Positions 54,397 through 63,112 of a stretch of 64,000 bases of DNA are shown here, piece by piece. Both the position numbers and the translations under genes were made by a program. The notes under the pieces are model-generated. The model made no database searches. It saw only the letters and a program-made list of their open reading frames with translations, and was not told where the DNA came from. Source of the DNA: Mucilaginibacter psychrotolerans (lineage in GTDB: Bacteria; Bacteroidota; Bacteroidia; Sphingobacteriales; Sphingobacteriaceae); NCBI RefSeq assembly GCF_004519315.1, contig NZ_SOZE01000016.1, positions 62,001-126,000 of the forward strand. Direction: 5' to 3'. How positions within the stretch are numbered: the stretch's first letter is position 1; every line of letters begins with the position of its first letter.

Positions 54397-55212
54397 ATGA
54401 AAGATTTGCAGCTCAACAGCTTTATTGAATTGCTTTTTCAAACGCACAAAGCCGAATGGGAAGCCACGCCGTCTAACGAACAGGCTATCCATTGGCTGAA
54501 CGACCTGTTGGAATTTTTGTTCCCCAATAACAGGCTTAATAAGAAAATTATTTACCAGGGCCAATTAAAAAAGAACCAAATCGAACTCGAAAATATCCTG
54601 TTGAGCTACCTGGACAACGAATGCATTGATATTGATTATGCGGTGGAGCATTTTTATGCCGCACTGGAAGGCATCTATCAGGATCTAAGGGCCGATGCCG
54701 CCCGCATGTATGAAAAAGACCCGGCAGCCGGCAGTGTGCATGAGGTAATTGTTTCTTATCCCGGCTTTTATGCCATAGCAGTGCATCGCATTGCGCATCA
54801 GCTTTCGCAATTAAACATACCTATCCTGCCACGAATATTAAATGAGCACGCACACGGCAGAACAGGGGTAGATATTCACCCCAGTGCCCGCATAGGAGTT
54901 CCGTTTTGTATAGACCATGGCACGGGTATTGTTATCGGTGCTACGGCCATTATCGGTAAAAATGCAACTATTTACCAGGGGGTAACAATCGGCGCAGCAC
55001 AGGTAAGCAAGGGGCTCAAAGATACCAAACGCCACCCCACGGTAGAAGATAATGTGACGATATACGCCCGTAGTACCATATTAGGTGGCAAAACCGTTAT
55101 AGGGCACGATAGCATTATAGGCGGCAGCGTATTTTTAACCAAAAGCGTGGAGCCTTATTCTAACGTGTTCAACACCCATCAATTACGAATAGAAGTTAAA
55201 TCTGACATATAA
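54397..55212 (+). CDS. cysE: Serine O-acetyltransferase (EpsC/CysE type)
   Basis: A 271-residue enzyme that makes O-acetylserine from serine and acetyl-CoA, the first step of cysteine synthesis. The N-terminal helical domain covers residues 1-140. From about residue 145 a left-handed beta-helix of hexapeptide repeats appears (HAHGRTGVDIHPSARIG, GIVIGATAIIGKNATIYQGVTIG), ending in the hydrophobic C-terminus needed to bind cysteine synthase. It is 6 bp before cysM and so is co-expressed with it. EpsC-type acetyltransferases are common partners of family 2A encapsulins. Confidence 0.93.
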   Translation: MKDLQLNSFIELLFQTHKAEWEATPSNEQAIHWLNDLLEFLFPNNRLNKKIIYQGQLKKNQIELENILLSYLDNECIDIDYAVEHFYAALEGIYQDLRADAARMYEKDPAAGSVHEVIVSYPGFYAIAVHRIAHQLSQLNIPILPRILNEHAHGRTGVDIHPSARIGVPFCIDHGTGIVIGATAIIGKNATIYQGVTIGAAQVSKGLKDTKRHPTVEDNVTIYARSTILGGKTVIGHDSIIGGSVFLTKSVEPYSNVFNTHQLRIEVKSDI

Positions 55213-55218
55213 AACATT

Positions 55219-56091
55219 ATGGCCGGTATTATAGATTTGATTGGCAATACCCCATTGGTAGAGCTTACAAAATTAAACCCCAACCCAAACGTAAAAGTAT
55301 TTGCTAAACTGGAAGGGAACAACCCGGGTGGCAGTGTTAAGGACAGGGCCTCGCTCAACATGATACGCAGTGCAATAGAACGCGGAGAAATAAACAAGGA
55401 TACCCGCTTGATTGAAGCAACCAGCGGTAATACAGGCATCGCACTGGCCATGATTGCTAGTCTCTACGGGCTGAATATCGAGTTGGTGATGCCTTCAAAC
55501 TCCACACGCGAGCGTACGCTTACCATGGAAGCCTTTGGCGCAAAGGTTACGTTATTAGAAAATATAGAAGCCTGCCGCGATTACGCGGAAGAGAAAGGTG
55601 CCGCCGAAGGGAGCTTTTTGCTGAACCAATTTGCCAATAGCGATAACTATATGGCCCATTACAAAACTACTGGACCCGAACTTTGGCGGGATACCAACGG
55701 TACAATCACACACTTTGTAAGCGCCATGGGAACAACGGGCACCATAATGGGCTGCTCCCGTTATCTGAAGGAGAAAAACCCCGACGTGCAAATTGTAGGC
55801 TGCCAGCCTACAGAAAACTCATCTATACCCGGTATCCGCCGCTGGGAGCCGGCCTATCTGCCCAAAATATTTGACGCAAAGCGGGTTGACAGAACGATAG
55901 ACGTATCGGAAACCGATGCTACGCAAATGGCCCGCCGGCTTGCTAAAGAAGAAGGTATATTTTCCGGAATGAGCACAGGCGGTGCCTGCACGGCTGCACT
56001 AAAAATTGCGGAAGAATTAACGCAAGGGACTATTGTTTTTATTGCGTGCGACCGTGGCGACCGCTATTTGAGCAGCCCGTTATTCGGATAA
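55219..56091 (+). CDS. cysM: Cysteine synthase B (O-acetylserine sulfhydrylase)
   Basis: A 290-residue PLP enzyme that makes cysteine from O-acetylserine and sulfide or thiosulfate. NTPLVELTKL opens the protein; the PLP lysine is in GGSVKDRASL; TSGNTGIALAM and MGTTGTIMGCSRYLKE follow. The C-terminal CDRGDRYLSSPLFG closely follows E. coli CysM, and the SSIPGIRRWEP segment is also shared, which supports CysM over CysK. It lies 6 bp after cysE. Confidence 0.95.
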   Translation: MAGIIDLIGNTPLVELTKLNPNPNVKVFAKLEGNNPGGSVKDRASLNMIRSAIERGEINKDTRLIEATSGNTGIALAMIASLYGLNIELVMPSNSTRERTLTMEAFGAKVTLLENIEACRDYAEEKGAAEGSFLLNQFANSDNYMAHYKTTGPELWRDTNGTITHFVSAMGTTGTIMGCSRYLKEKNPDVQIVGCQPTENSSIPGIRRWEPAYLPKIFDAKRVDRTIDVSETDATQMARRLAKEEGIFSGMSTGGACTAALKIAEELTQGTIVFIACDRGDRYLSSPLFG

Positions 56092-56121
56092 TTCAAGTCA
56101 TTTTCTTTATGCGACAGGTAG

Positions 56122-57378
56122 TCAGGTTGTTGATGAAACTAATTTCTGCTCTTTAAGGAAGTAGTACTTCATAATTGGGCCGGATATCACCATCGTGACT
56201 ACCGTCATAATTACAAGACCTTCAAACACCGGTCCGCTTATAATTTTGGCCTGCATACCTAATAAGCCCAGTACAATTTCCTGCGAACCCCTCGCATTCA
56301 TACCGAAAGCAACCGCTATCGATTCGTTTTTGGTCATGCCGCTTAGCGCGCTGCCAATACCGGCACCAACCAGTTTGGCTACGCAGGCAATAATTAATAT
56401 AATCAATACGATTTCGAGATTGAAATTGGCTATGAAATTAAGCCTTAGGCCCACCGAAGCAAAAAACAGGGGAGCCAGCACGTTGATGGTAAACTGATGC
56501 AAAACATGCTTGTGCTTATCTGTAAAGTATTTTGAATCGTTAATGCCAATACCCACCAAAAATGCGCCGAATATGCCGCGCACGCCCAATGCTTCGGTAG
56601 CACAGGCGCTTATGAGGCATAGGCAAACGCCCATGGTAAGTGCCCGGCCGGGTTTTTCGCCTTTGCCTGCAATGGCCATGAGTTTGTGTATGAGCCAACG
56701 ACCGCCCGTTAGCATAAAAACTGCGTAGAGCACCACGATAATTACCGACCAAAAAGACGCTTCGCCTTTACCCACGTGCATTAGTTGAATAATGACGGAG
56801 AATAAGATCCAGCCTAAAAAATCATCAACCATGGCTGCGGTTAATACAATATTGCCTATGCGCGTAGTCAGCAAATCTAAATCGAGCAATATTTTGGTAA
56901 TTACCGAAAGCGCTGTAATAGATAGCGCCGTGCCAAAAAACAGCGAGGTAACCAGTTGGTTGTTGGCACCGTTGGTAAAATGGCTTTCGTAAAGAAACCA
57001 TACCGCAGCAAAGCCGATAGCAAACGGGAAGATGATACCCGTAAGGCTTATACTTACCGCCTGCTTGCCATCCTTCCTGATCTGTTTCAGATCTACCTCG
57101 AAACCGGCGATGAACATTAGTAATATGATGCCGATATTGGCAATGCCATCAAAGGCTTCAAAAGCATGCGGCGCGGATAAAAAGATATTATCGAATGCCG
57201 TTGGGAATAATAAACCCAGTACAGTAGGACCTACAACGATGCCTGCTAAAATTTCGCCTATGATGGCAGGGAGTTTGTACCTGCGGCATAACTCGCCCAG
57301 TAACCTGGCAGGTATCAGGATAATTAATAATATAAGCAGGAAGTGAATTATCTCTGATGAGCTGAGCTTAGAAACCAT
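56122..57378 (-). CDS. Cation:proton antiporter, CPA2 (Kef/NapA) family
   Basis: A 418-residue membrane protein with about twelve hydrophobic segments. The start has LPAIIGEILAGIVVGPTVLG; the ion-binding region has AAMVDDFLGWILFS with the paired Asp residues, and FGMNARGSQEIVLGL is a typical C-terminal block. It exchanges Na or K for protons. It is convergent with cysM and follows the encapsulin/desulfurase unit across a terminator, so it is probably not part of that unit. Confidence 0.9.
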   Translation of the reverse strand: MVSKLSSSEIIHFLLILLIILIPARLLGELCRRYKLPAIIGEILAGIVVGPTVLGLLFPTAFDNIFLSAPHAFEAFDGIANIGIILLMFIAGFEVDLKQIRKDGKQAVSISLTGIIFPFAIGFAAVWFLYESHFTNGANNQLVTSLFFGTALSITALSVITKILLDLDLLTTRIGNIVLTAAMVDDFLGWILFSVIIQLMHVGKGEASFWSVIIVVLYAVFMLTGGRWLIHKLMAIAGKGEKPGRALTMGVCLCLISACATEALGVRGIFGAFLVGIGINDSKYFTDKHKHVLHQFTINVLAPLFFASVGLRLNFIANFNLEIVLIILIIACVAKLVGAGIGSALSGMTKNESIAVAFGMNARGSQEIVLGLLGMQAKIISGPVFEGLVIMTVVTMVISGPIMKYYFLKEQKLVSSTT

Positions 57379-57428
57379 GGTGAGTTATAGCAAATAGTAT
57401 TTACCCCGTTTAATCGGGGGGACAAAAA

Positions 57429-57451
57429 GCCCGGCGGCCTGGCCGCCGGGC
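57429..57451 (-). terminator. Terminator of the encapsulin-desulfurase operon
   Basis: An 11-bp GC-rich stem, GCCCGGCGGCC/GGCCGCCGGGC with a 1-base centre (so in practice a shorter stem and larger loop). It is followed on the minus strand by TTTTTG and lies 18 bp after the desulfurase stop codon. Confidence 0.75.
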
Positions 57452-57469
57452 CTGGATTTTTTTTTGTAT

Positions 57470-59383
57470 TTAGCGCTTAAGCTTGTGTAGGGTAGCTACC
57501 AACAGGTCAATCTCCGCACAGGTATTGTAAAAAGCTAGCGATGGCCTTACGGTGGCTTCTATGCCAAAACGCCTTAAAATTGGCTGGGCACAATGATGGC
57601 CCGATCGTACGGCGATGCCTTCTTTATTTAATGCGGCACCAACCTCCTCGGTTTTGAAGCCTTCCAGTACAAATGATAATACGCTTGCTTTATCATGGGC
57701 TGTGCCTATTAATCGAATCCCCTTTACCTCTTTTAACAGGCTGGTAGCATATACCAACAGGTAATGCTCGTACTGGGCAATTGCGGGCATACCCAGGCGG
57801 GTTACGTAATCAATAGCTGCGCCAAGGCCAACTGCATCGGCAATGTTACCCGTGCCAGCTTCAAAACGGCTAGGTGCATCATGGTATTGGGTATGCTCAA
57901 ACGTTACATCTTTGATCATGTTACCGCCGCCCTGCCATGGCTGGGTTTGGTTCAATAGCTCTTCTTTACCGTAAAGCACGCCTATACCTGTTGGCCCAAA
58001 AACTTTGTGGCCCGAGAAAACGAACCAATCGGCGTTCAAGGCCTGCACATCAACCGGCATATGCGATACCGACTGTGCCCCGTCAACCAGTACTTTAGCG
58101 CCGGCCAGATGTGCCAGCTGCACGATTTGCGCGGCGGGCGTAACGGTACCCAAAGCGTTTGATACCTGGGTGAAGGAAACAAGCTTTGTTCTGGGCCCCA
58201 ACAACTTCAGGTATTCGTCTATCAATACCTGTCCATCATCATCAACCGGGATAACCTTAATTTTTAAACCTCTTTTACCGGCAAGCTGCTGCCAGGGCAC
58301 AATGTTGGCATGGTGTTCCAGGTGGCTTACGATGATCTCGTCGCCGGCAACGAGGTTTTGTTCTCCCCAGCTTTTGGCCACCAGGTTTATAGCCTCGGTG
58401 GCACCACGCACAAATATGATCTCATTTACAGAGGCTGCGTTTAAAAATGTCTGCACCTTTTTTCGCGCCCCTTCGTAAGCATCTGTAGCCCTTGCCGCCA
58501 GTTCGTGCGCTGCGCGGTGGATGTTGGAGTTTTCGTGTTCGTAAAAGTAGCTGATACGGTCTATTACCTGCCTGGGTTTTTGAGTGGTTGCCGCGTTATC
58601 CAGCCATACCAATTGCTTTCCGTTTACCCTTTCCTGTAGTATAGGAAAATCATTCCTAACCAGGTTTACATCGAAAGGCGGGTTACCGAAGCTGCTTACG
58701 CCAACGTTGGGGCTTTGTTGCTGCTGTGGTTTAAATTGCGGCAACCCATAGCCTGGTGATAGAAAATAAAAAGGGTTTTCTATGGCCAATGGCGTCTTAT
58801 CTATTGGCAAGGCCCTTGATACCCCCGACGATTTTATCCCTCCCAATAACTCCCTTAATTCAACATCAAAACTTTGGTCTTGCTGATAGGGGAGTTGGAT
58901 GAGGTGCTGCGGTAAATTGTAGGATGGCTTAAGGCCCAAATCCAAATTTGAAGTGGCAACCGACCCAAGATCTGGTTTTTGCAGATAGGATGTATAGTTA
59001 AAATCAGGTGCGAAGGGCAGCCCCCTCTCAATTGGTGCCGTAGGTTGTTCCGGTCCGCTTAAGCCCGGATGGGCAAAACCGGTTTGCGGGTTTTGCAGAT
59101 TGACAGCATTACCCTGGTTAATTGCCGACGGCGAAACACCGCCGCCCGAGGCCGAAGCCGGCGGTGACAGTTGCTGCGGAACATGACCTGCTACGCCACC
59201 CACTGTCCCTGCATCGGGTACAGAACTGAATTGCGGTAGATTAGCAGCCGATGGCGCAGTTGGCGCTGGCTTTGCAGGTAATTGGTTCGCAAATGTACCC
59301 GGGCCCGATTTGAAAAACTGGTTGGCCAGTTGCTCCAATTCTTCCACTCCGGGTAAATTGTCTTGATTAGTATTTGTACTCAT
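57470..59383 (-). CDS. Cysteine desulfurase cargo of the family 2A encapsulin
   Basis: A 637-residue protein. Residues about 236-637 form a SufS-type PLP cysteine desulfurase, with the PLP lysine Lys460 in FSGHKVFGPTG and the sulfur-carrying Cys598 in RSGHHCAQP. Residues 1-235 are an unusual, probably disordered extension rich in Pro, Gln, Ser and Gly, with short conserved-looking pieces (11-25, 121-135, 171-187, 202-217). In SrpI/CyD systems such an extension directs the enzyme into the shell. It overlaps the shell gene by 17 bp. It takes sulfur from cysteine, probably leading to persulfide or elemental sulfur stored in the shell (established for relatives, inferred here). Confidence 0.93.
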   Translation of the reverse strand: MSTNTNQDNLPGVEELEQLANQFFKSGPGTFANQLPAKPAPTAPSAANLPQFSSVPDAGTVGGVAGHVPQQLSPPASASGGGVSPSAINQGNAVNLQNPQTGFAHPGLSGPEQPTAPIERGLPFAPDFNYTSYLQKPDLGSVATSNLDLGLKPSYNLPQHLIQLPYQQDQSFDVELRELLGGIKSSGVSRALPIDKTPLAIENPFYFLSPGYGLPQFKPQQQQSPNVGVSSFGNPPFDVNLVRNDFPILQERVNGKQLVWLDNAATTQKPRQVIDRISYFYEHENSNIHRAAHELAARATDAYEGARKKVQTFLNAASVNEIIFVRGATEAINLVAKSWGEQNLVAGDEIIVSHLEHHANIVPWQQLAGKRGLKIKVIPVDDDGQVLIDEYLKLLGPRTKLVSFTQVSNALGTVTPAAQIVQLAHLAGAKVLVDGAQSVSHMPVDVQALNADWFVFSGHKVFGPTGIGVLYGKEELLNQTQPWQGGGNMIKDVTFEHTQYHDAPSRFEAGTGNIADAVGLGAAIDYVTRLGMPAIAQYEHYLLVYATSLLKEVKGIRLIGTAHDKASVLSFVLEGFKTEEVGAALNKEGIAVRSGHHCAQPILRRFGIEATVRPSLAFYNTCAEIDLLVATLHKLKR

Positions 59384-60287
59384 GGTAGTTACCTAAATCA
59401 ACGTCTTCCAAAACTGCTATAGCATCATCAACCAAAACGGCCAACGAGCAATAAAGGGAAACTAAATAAGAGGCTATGGCTTTATTGTTGATTCCCATAA
59501 AACGTACCGATAGGCCGGGCGACTGCTCGCCGGGTAATCCGGGTTGAAAAAGGCCTACCACACCCTGGCGGCTTTCGCCGGTACGCAGCAATATGATTTT
59601 TGATTTATTGTTTACGATGGGCAACTTATCCGAAGGGATAAGCGGTATGCCCCTCCAGGTAATAAATTGCGAACCAAAAAGCGAAACGGTGGGCGGCGGT
59701 ACGCCTCTGCGTGTACATTCGCGGCCAAAAGCTGCAATAGCTAAGGGATGCAGCAAAAAGAACCCTGGCTCTTTCCAAACTTTGGTTATCAGTTCATCCA
59801 GATCGTCGGGCGTTGGCGGTCCAATCCTGGTTTTGATTTTTTGCGATGCAGCCACACTGCTTAGCAAGCCATATTCGGCATTGTTAATTAGCTCGCTTTC
59901 CTGGCGCTCTTTAACAATCTCGATAGTTAGCCTTAACTGCTCACTTATTTGATTATAGGGCTTGCTGTAAAGGTCTGATACGCGTGTATGTACATCTAAA
60001 ACGGTATTTACCGCGCTTAGGTTGTACTCGCGCGGATTCTCTTCATAATCAACATAAGTAGAAGGGAGTTCACGCTCATCGCGGTTAGAGCAATCTACTT
60101 CAACATTGTTAGCATCAACCACTTTGTTTAAGCGATAAACGCCCGATTCAACCGGTACCCAATTTAATAAATGAGTAAGCCAGCGTGGCGTAATGATGGA
60201 GAGTTGGGGGACTGTGCGCGTTGCTACGGCCAGTTGCCTGGCGGCTACGTCGCCAAGTGCGGTTTGTTGGTGTTTTGGTTCTGCCAT
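59367..60287 (-). CDS. srpI: Family 2A encapsulin shell protein (SrpI-like)
   Basis: A 306-residue HK97-fold capsid-like shell protein of the SrpI (family 2A) type. Characteristic regions are QTALGDVAARQLAVATRTVPQ near the N-terminus, ITPRWLTHLLNWVPVESGVYRLN, PGFFLLHPLAIAAFGRECTRRG and a C-terminal GLFQPGLPGEQSPGLSVRFMGIN. These shells self-assemble into icosahedral nanocompartments that enclose a cysteine desulfurase, the gene of which overlaps this one by 17 bp. Relatives are induced by sulfur starvation and store elemental sulfur. It starts at the divergent promoter region shared with a secreted TlpA-like gene. Confidence 0.95.
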   Translation of the reverse strand: MAEPKHQQTALGDVAARQLAVATRTVPQLSIITPRWLTHLLNWVPVESGVYRLNKVVDANNVEVDCSNRDERELPSTYVDYEENPREYNLSAVNTVLDVHTRVSDLYSKPYNQISEQLRLTIEIVKERQESELINNAEYGLLSSVAASQKIKTRIGPPTPDDLDELITKVWKEPGFFLLHPLAIAAFGRECTRRGVPPPTVSLFGSQFITWRGIPLIPSDKLPIVNNKSKIILLRTGESRQGVVGLFQPGLPGEQSPGLSVRFMGINNKAIASYLVSLYCSLAVLVDDAIAVLEDVDLGNYHEYKY

Positions 60288-60363
60288 GTTTGATATCCGG
60301 ATTTAAATAAGTTACGAACTATTAGGAGCAGATGACTGCCTGTGCAATTATAATATATAAAGT

Positions 60364-60378
60364 CTATAGATTTTATAG
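60364..60378. promoter_or_regulatory. CTATA-N5-TATAG palindrome between encapsulin and TlpA-like genes
   Basis: CTATAGATTTTATAG, preceded by T, sits where the -33 region of the plus-strand TATGTTTG promoter and the leader of the minus-strand encapsulin gene meet, so one regulator could control both. The site is short and AT-rich, so it may be chance. It shares TCTATAG with the cysE site. Confidence 0.35.
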
Positions 60379-60398
60379 TTTAAAAAAATATTTTTATC

Positions 60399-60406
60399 TA
60401 TGTTTG
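60399..60406 (+). promoter_or_regulatory. -7 promoter element TATGTTTG of the secreted TlpA-like gene
   Basis: Exact TAnnTTTG match, 83 bp before the ATG at 60489. No clear TTG -33 element was found. Confidence 0.45.
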
Positions 60407-60488
60407 TTTCAAATTTTCTTCTTGATGAGATTTCTACTCAAAAGAAATTGCAGATTTTGATAAAATATAACATCGTATAAAAACAACA

Positions 60489-61751
60489 ATGCACCAGATG
60501 AATACCGATTCTACTTCAATAACAAAGAAATATTTAAGGAGACTTACCTGCCTTGCTCTGGGTTTAGGCGGGTTAACCACCACGGCTTTTGCTCAAAATT
60601 TTATTCCCGAAGGTAAATGGCGGGGCGTGTTTCATCGGCCGGATGGTACCGATGTGCCTTTTAACTTTGAGTTGAAAGGTAAAAGCGCTGCAACTGCTAA
60701 GATTTACCTGCTTAATGGCGGCGAACGTTTTGAAACAGGGGGAATCGTGTCAAAGGGCGATTCAATTTTAATTGCTTTCGACCAATTCGATAACGAACTC
60801 GCGCTTAAGGCTGGTAGCAAAAACCTTAGCGGCGTGTTACGCAAAAAGGATCACACTGGTATAACCACCCGTGTGGATGCTGTTTTCGGCGAAACTTACC
60901 GCTTTGCCGATAATGGCGAAAAGCCGGTTGCCGATATTTCAGGCACTTATGATGTCGTATTCAAATCGCGTAACGGCACCGAAGAAAAAAAAGTTGGCCT
61001 CTTTAAGCAAAACGGAAGTAAGCTCAACGCCACCTTCATGAGCATTACCGGCGATTCCCGGTTCCTGGAAGGGGTTGTGCAAGGCAACCAATTTAAGTTA
61101 TCGGCTTTTATTGGCGGCGGGGCTTCATATTACACAGGCACAATAGATTCTGCCGGTAATTTTAGTGGCAACGCAAATGGCCAGCCTTTTACCGCTAAGA
61201 AAAATGCTGCTGCAGCCCTGCCAGATCCATATAAACTCACCTATCTTAAAGATGGCTACGCCAGCTTAGATTTTACCTTGCCTGATGCTGACGGGAACAA
61301 AATATCCCTGAAAGACGATAAGTTTAAAAACAAAGTAGTTATCATCACCATAGGTGGTACATGGTGCCCAAATTGTATGGATGAAGCTACATTTATGGCT
61401 CACTGGTATAAAAAGAACAAAGACCGAGGGGTGGAGGTAGTAGGCGTACAGTTTGAACGCAATGCTGATCCTGCTTATGTCAAAAATGCATTGGAGAATT
61501 TCAGGAAACGTTTTGGTATTACTTATACCGAGGTATTCGGTGGCATTGCAGACAAAAAAGCTGTAGCGGAATCGTTTCCTGCGCTAAACACTTTCCTGTC
61601 TTTCCCAACAATATTGTTTATAGACAAAAAAGGGAACGTTGATAAAATTTATACCGGTTTTACCGGCCCGGCCACGGGTAAATATTATACGCAGTTTATT
61701 AAAGAATTTAACGAGGAAGTGACTAAACTGACCAACCAAAGCGCAATCTAA
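60489..61751 (+). CDS. Secreted TlpA-like thiol-disulfide protein, divergent from the encapsulin
   Basis: A 420-residue protein with a signal peptide (cleavage near TAFAQ). Residues about 40-250 are beta-rich and of unknown family. A C-terminal TlpA thioredoxin domain has GGTWCPNCMDEA with redox Cys293 and Cys296, then a cis-proline-type segment (FLSFPTILFIDKKGNVDKI). The domain order (large N-terminal domain plus TlpA) is usual for Bacteroidota. It is divergent from the family 2A encapsulin gene and 201 bp away from it, so it may deliver or reduce sulfur species in the periplasm. A terminator-like hairpin follows. Confidence 0.9.
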   Translation: MHQMNTDSTSITKKYLRRLTCLALGLGGLTTTAFAQNFIPEGKWRGVFHRPDGTDVPFNFELKGKSAATAKIYLLNGGERFETGGIVSKGDSILIAFDQFDNELALKAGSKNLSGVLRKKDHTGITTRVDAVFGETYRFADNGEKPVADISGTYDVVFKSRNGTEEKKVGLFKQNGSKLNATFMSITGDSRFLEGVVQGNQFKLSAFIGGGASYYTGTIDSAGNFSGNANGQPFTAKKNAAAALPDPYKLTYLKDGYASLDFTLPDADGNKISLKDDKFKNKVVIITIGGTWCPNCMDEATFMAHWYKKNKDRGVEVVGVQFERNADPAYVKNALENFRKRFGITYTEVFGGIADKKAVAESFPALNTFLSFPTILFIDKKGNVDKIYTGFTGPATGKYYTQFIKEFNEEVTKLTNQSAI

Positions 61752-61769
61752 AATACGGTTCTTGTGTAG

Positions 61770-61802
61770 TGGTGGCTAAGTTTACAAATAACTCAGCCAC
61801 CA
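61770..61802 (+). terminator. Terminator-like hairpin after the TlpA-like gene
   Basis: TGGTGGCT pairs with AGCCACCA (one A/C mismatch further in), followed by TTTTTCTT. It overlaps the last codons of the converging DUF1624 gene. Confidence 0.6.
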
Positions 61803-62972
61803 TTTTTCTTTGTGCGCTTGCTTATAAGCATCGTAACGTTTACAGAAAGGATATAGGGCAACCACTATGCCCAACCAAACCAGGTAAGCAACGGGCAAAG
61901 AAAAGCCGTAGCCAGCCAAATCCCGTGTGAACCATATGGGTTTGGTTAGTACCCATATTTTCCAGTCCTGGCCTGCGGTAAGTGCCGAGGCTACCAGGGC
62001 GATGGTATGGATGATATAGATATGAATGAGATAATAGAACATCGGTACCCTGCCATAAACAGAAATGACGTTTACAACGCTACCTTTCAACCGTTCGGTA
62101 AACGACAGGAACAGGAATGCCGCACCTAAGGTTACCAGCAGGTATAAAAGAGATGGCGGATACTTGCTGATGTTGATGAACGACAGGAAGGTGAAAAATG
62201 CATTTTTTTGTACCGACCATTTTGCTGGGTCGCCGTACACATTGGCGTAACGCAAGGCCACAAACACAGCAATACATAACCCACCGGCCAGTAATAAATT
62301 CCTTTGCCTTTTGGTACTATCATACCCGGTAGCAAACCAGGTGCCCAGGCAATACCCCAAAGGCATAACAGCCATGAGCGGTACTATGGGGTAGCCAACC
62401 AAAAAAAGTTCGTTATGCCAGGTAAAAACCCTTTGATCGTGGATGAGCGACCAGCCAAATGCCGGCAGAGAATTGCCTTCTACATGGACCCCATCGAGCA
62501 GATTGTGCCCCGCTATGATCAAAACACTACCAATCAGGATAGCTTTTACAGGCAAATGAATAACCCCTGCCAGGATAACCATGCTTATACCAAGAGCCCA
62601 AATAGTAATAAAAAAGAACATGGGGAAGGTGAGGTTGAAATTCCAGCCCAGGTTAACCACAATCAGTTCAAGAAATACCAACCAAATGCCTCGCTTCACC
62701 AGGAATATGGATAGTTCCTTTTTAGTCTTCCGTTGCCCAATGAGGTATGCTGAGGTCCCGGCCAACAGCATAAATATTGGCGCACAGAAATGGGTGATCC
62801 AACGGGTGAAGAATAAGATGCCGTTTGTTTTTGTAAGATCCAGCGGGTCGAAAAGGAAGGAGCCTGAATACAGGTAATCGCGCACATGGTCAAGCGCCAT
62901 GATGATCATGATCGTACCGCGCAGGAAATCGATGGAGGTTATCCGGTTTCTTAAATTTAAAATTGTGGTCAT
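61782..62972 (-). CDS. DUF1624 (heparan-glucosaminide acetyltransferase-like) membrane protein
   Basis: A 396-residue protein with about ten to twelve hydrophobic segments. The N-terminal SIDFLRGTIMIIMALDHVRDY and ITHFCAPIFMLLAGTSAYL are typical of the DUF1624/HGSNAT-like family (an Asp-His pair in the first helix). Members are thought to move acyl groups across the membrane to sugar acceptors. Substrate unknown. It ends convergently to the TlpA-like gene. Confidence 0.9.
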   Translation of the reverse strand: MTTILNLRNRITSIDFLRGTIMIIMALDHVRDYLYSGSFLFDPLDLTKTNGILFFTRWITHFCAPIFMLLAGTSAYLIGQRKTKKELSIFLVKRGIWLVFLELIVVNLGWNFNLTFPMFFFITIWALGISMVILAGVIHLPVKAILIGSVLIIAGHNLLDGVHVEGNSLPAFGWSLIHDQRVFTWHNELFLVGYPIVPLMAVMPLGYCLGTWFATGYDSTKRQRNLLLAGGLCIAVFVALRYANVYGDPAKWSVQKNAFFTFLSFINISKYPPSLLYLLVTLGAAFLFLSFTERLKGSVVNVISVYGRVPMFYYLIHIYIIHTIALVASALTAGQDWKIWVLTKPIWFTRDLAGYGFSLPVAYLVWLGIVVALYPFCKRYDAYKQAHKEKWWLSYL

Positions 62973-63112
62973 TGGTGTTTGGTTGAACTTAATAATGCCG
63001 TTGATTACTTAGCTGCCAATTCACGGGCGAGGCAATAAACGGCTCTGCGACACCCGGCAGGCCTGGTTATTTTTCCTGCTATGTAGACATAAAATTACAT
63101 ATCCGTTGGACT

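Noticed and set aside
56122..57378. Antiporter as part of the encapsulin operon
   Set aside because: A GC-rich terminator at 57429-57451 lies between them and the function is unrelated; co-transcription is not supported.
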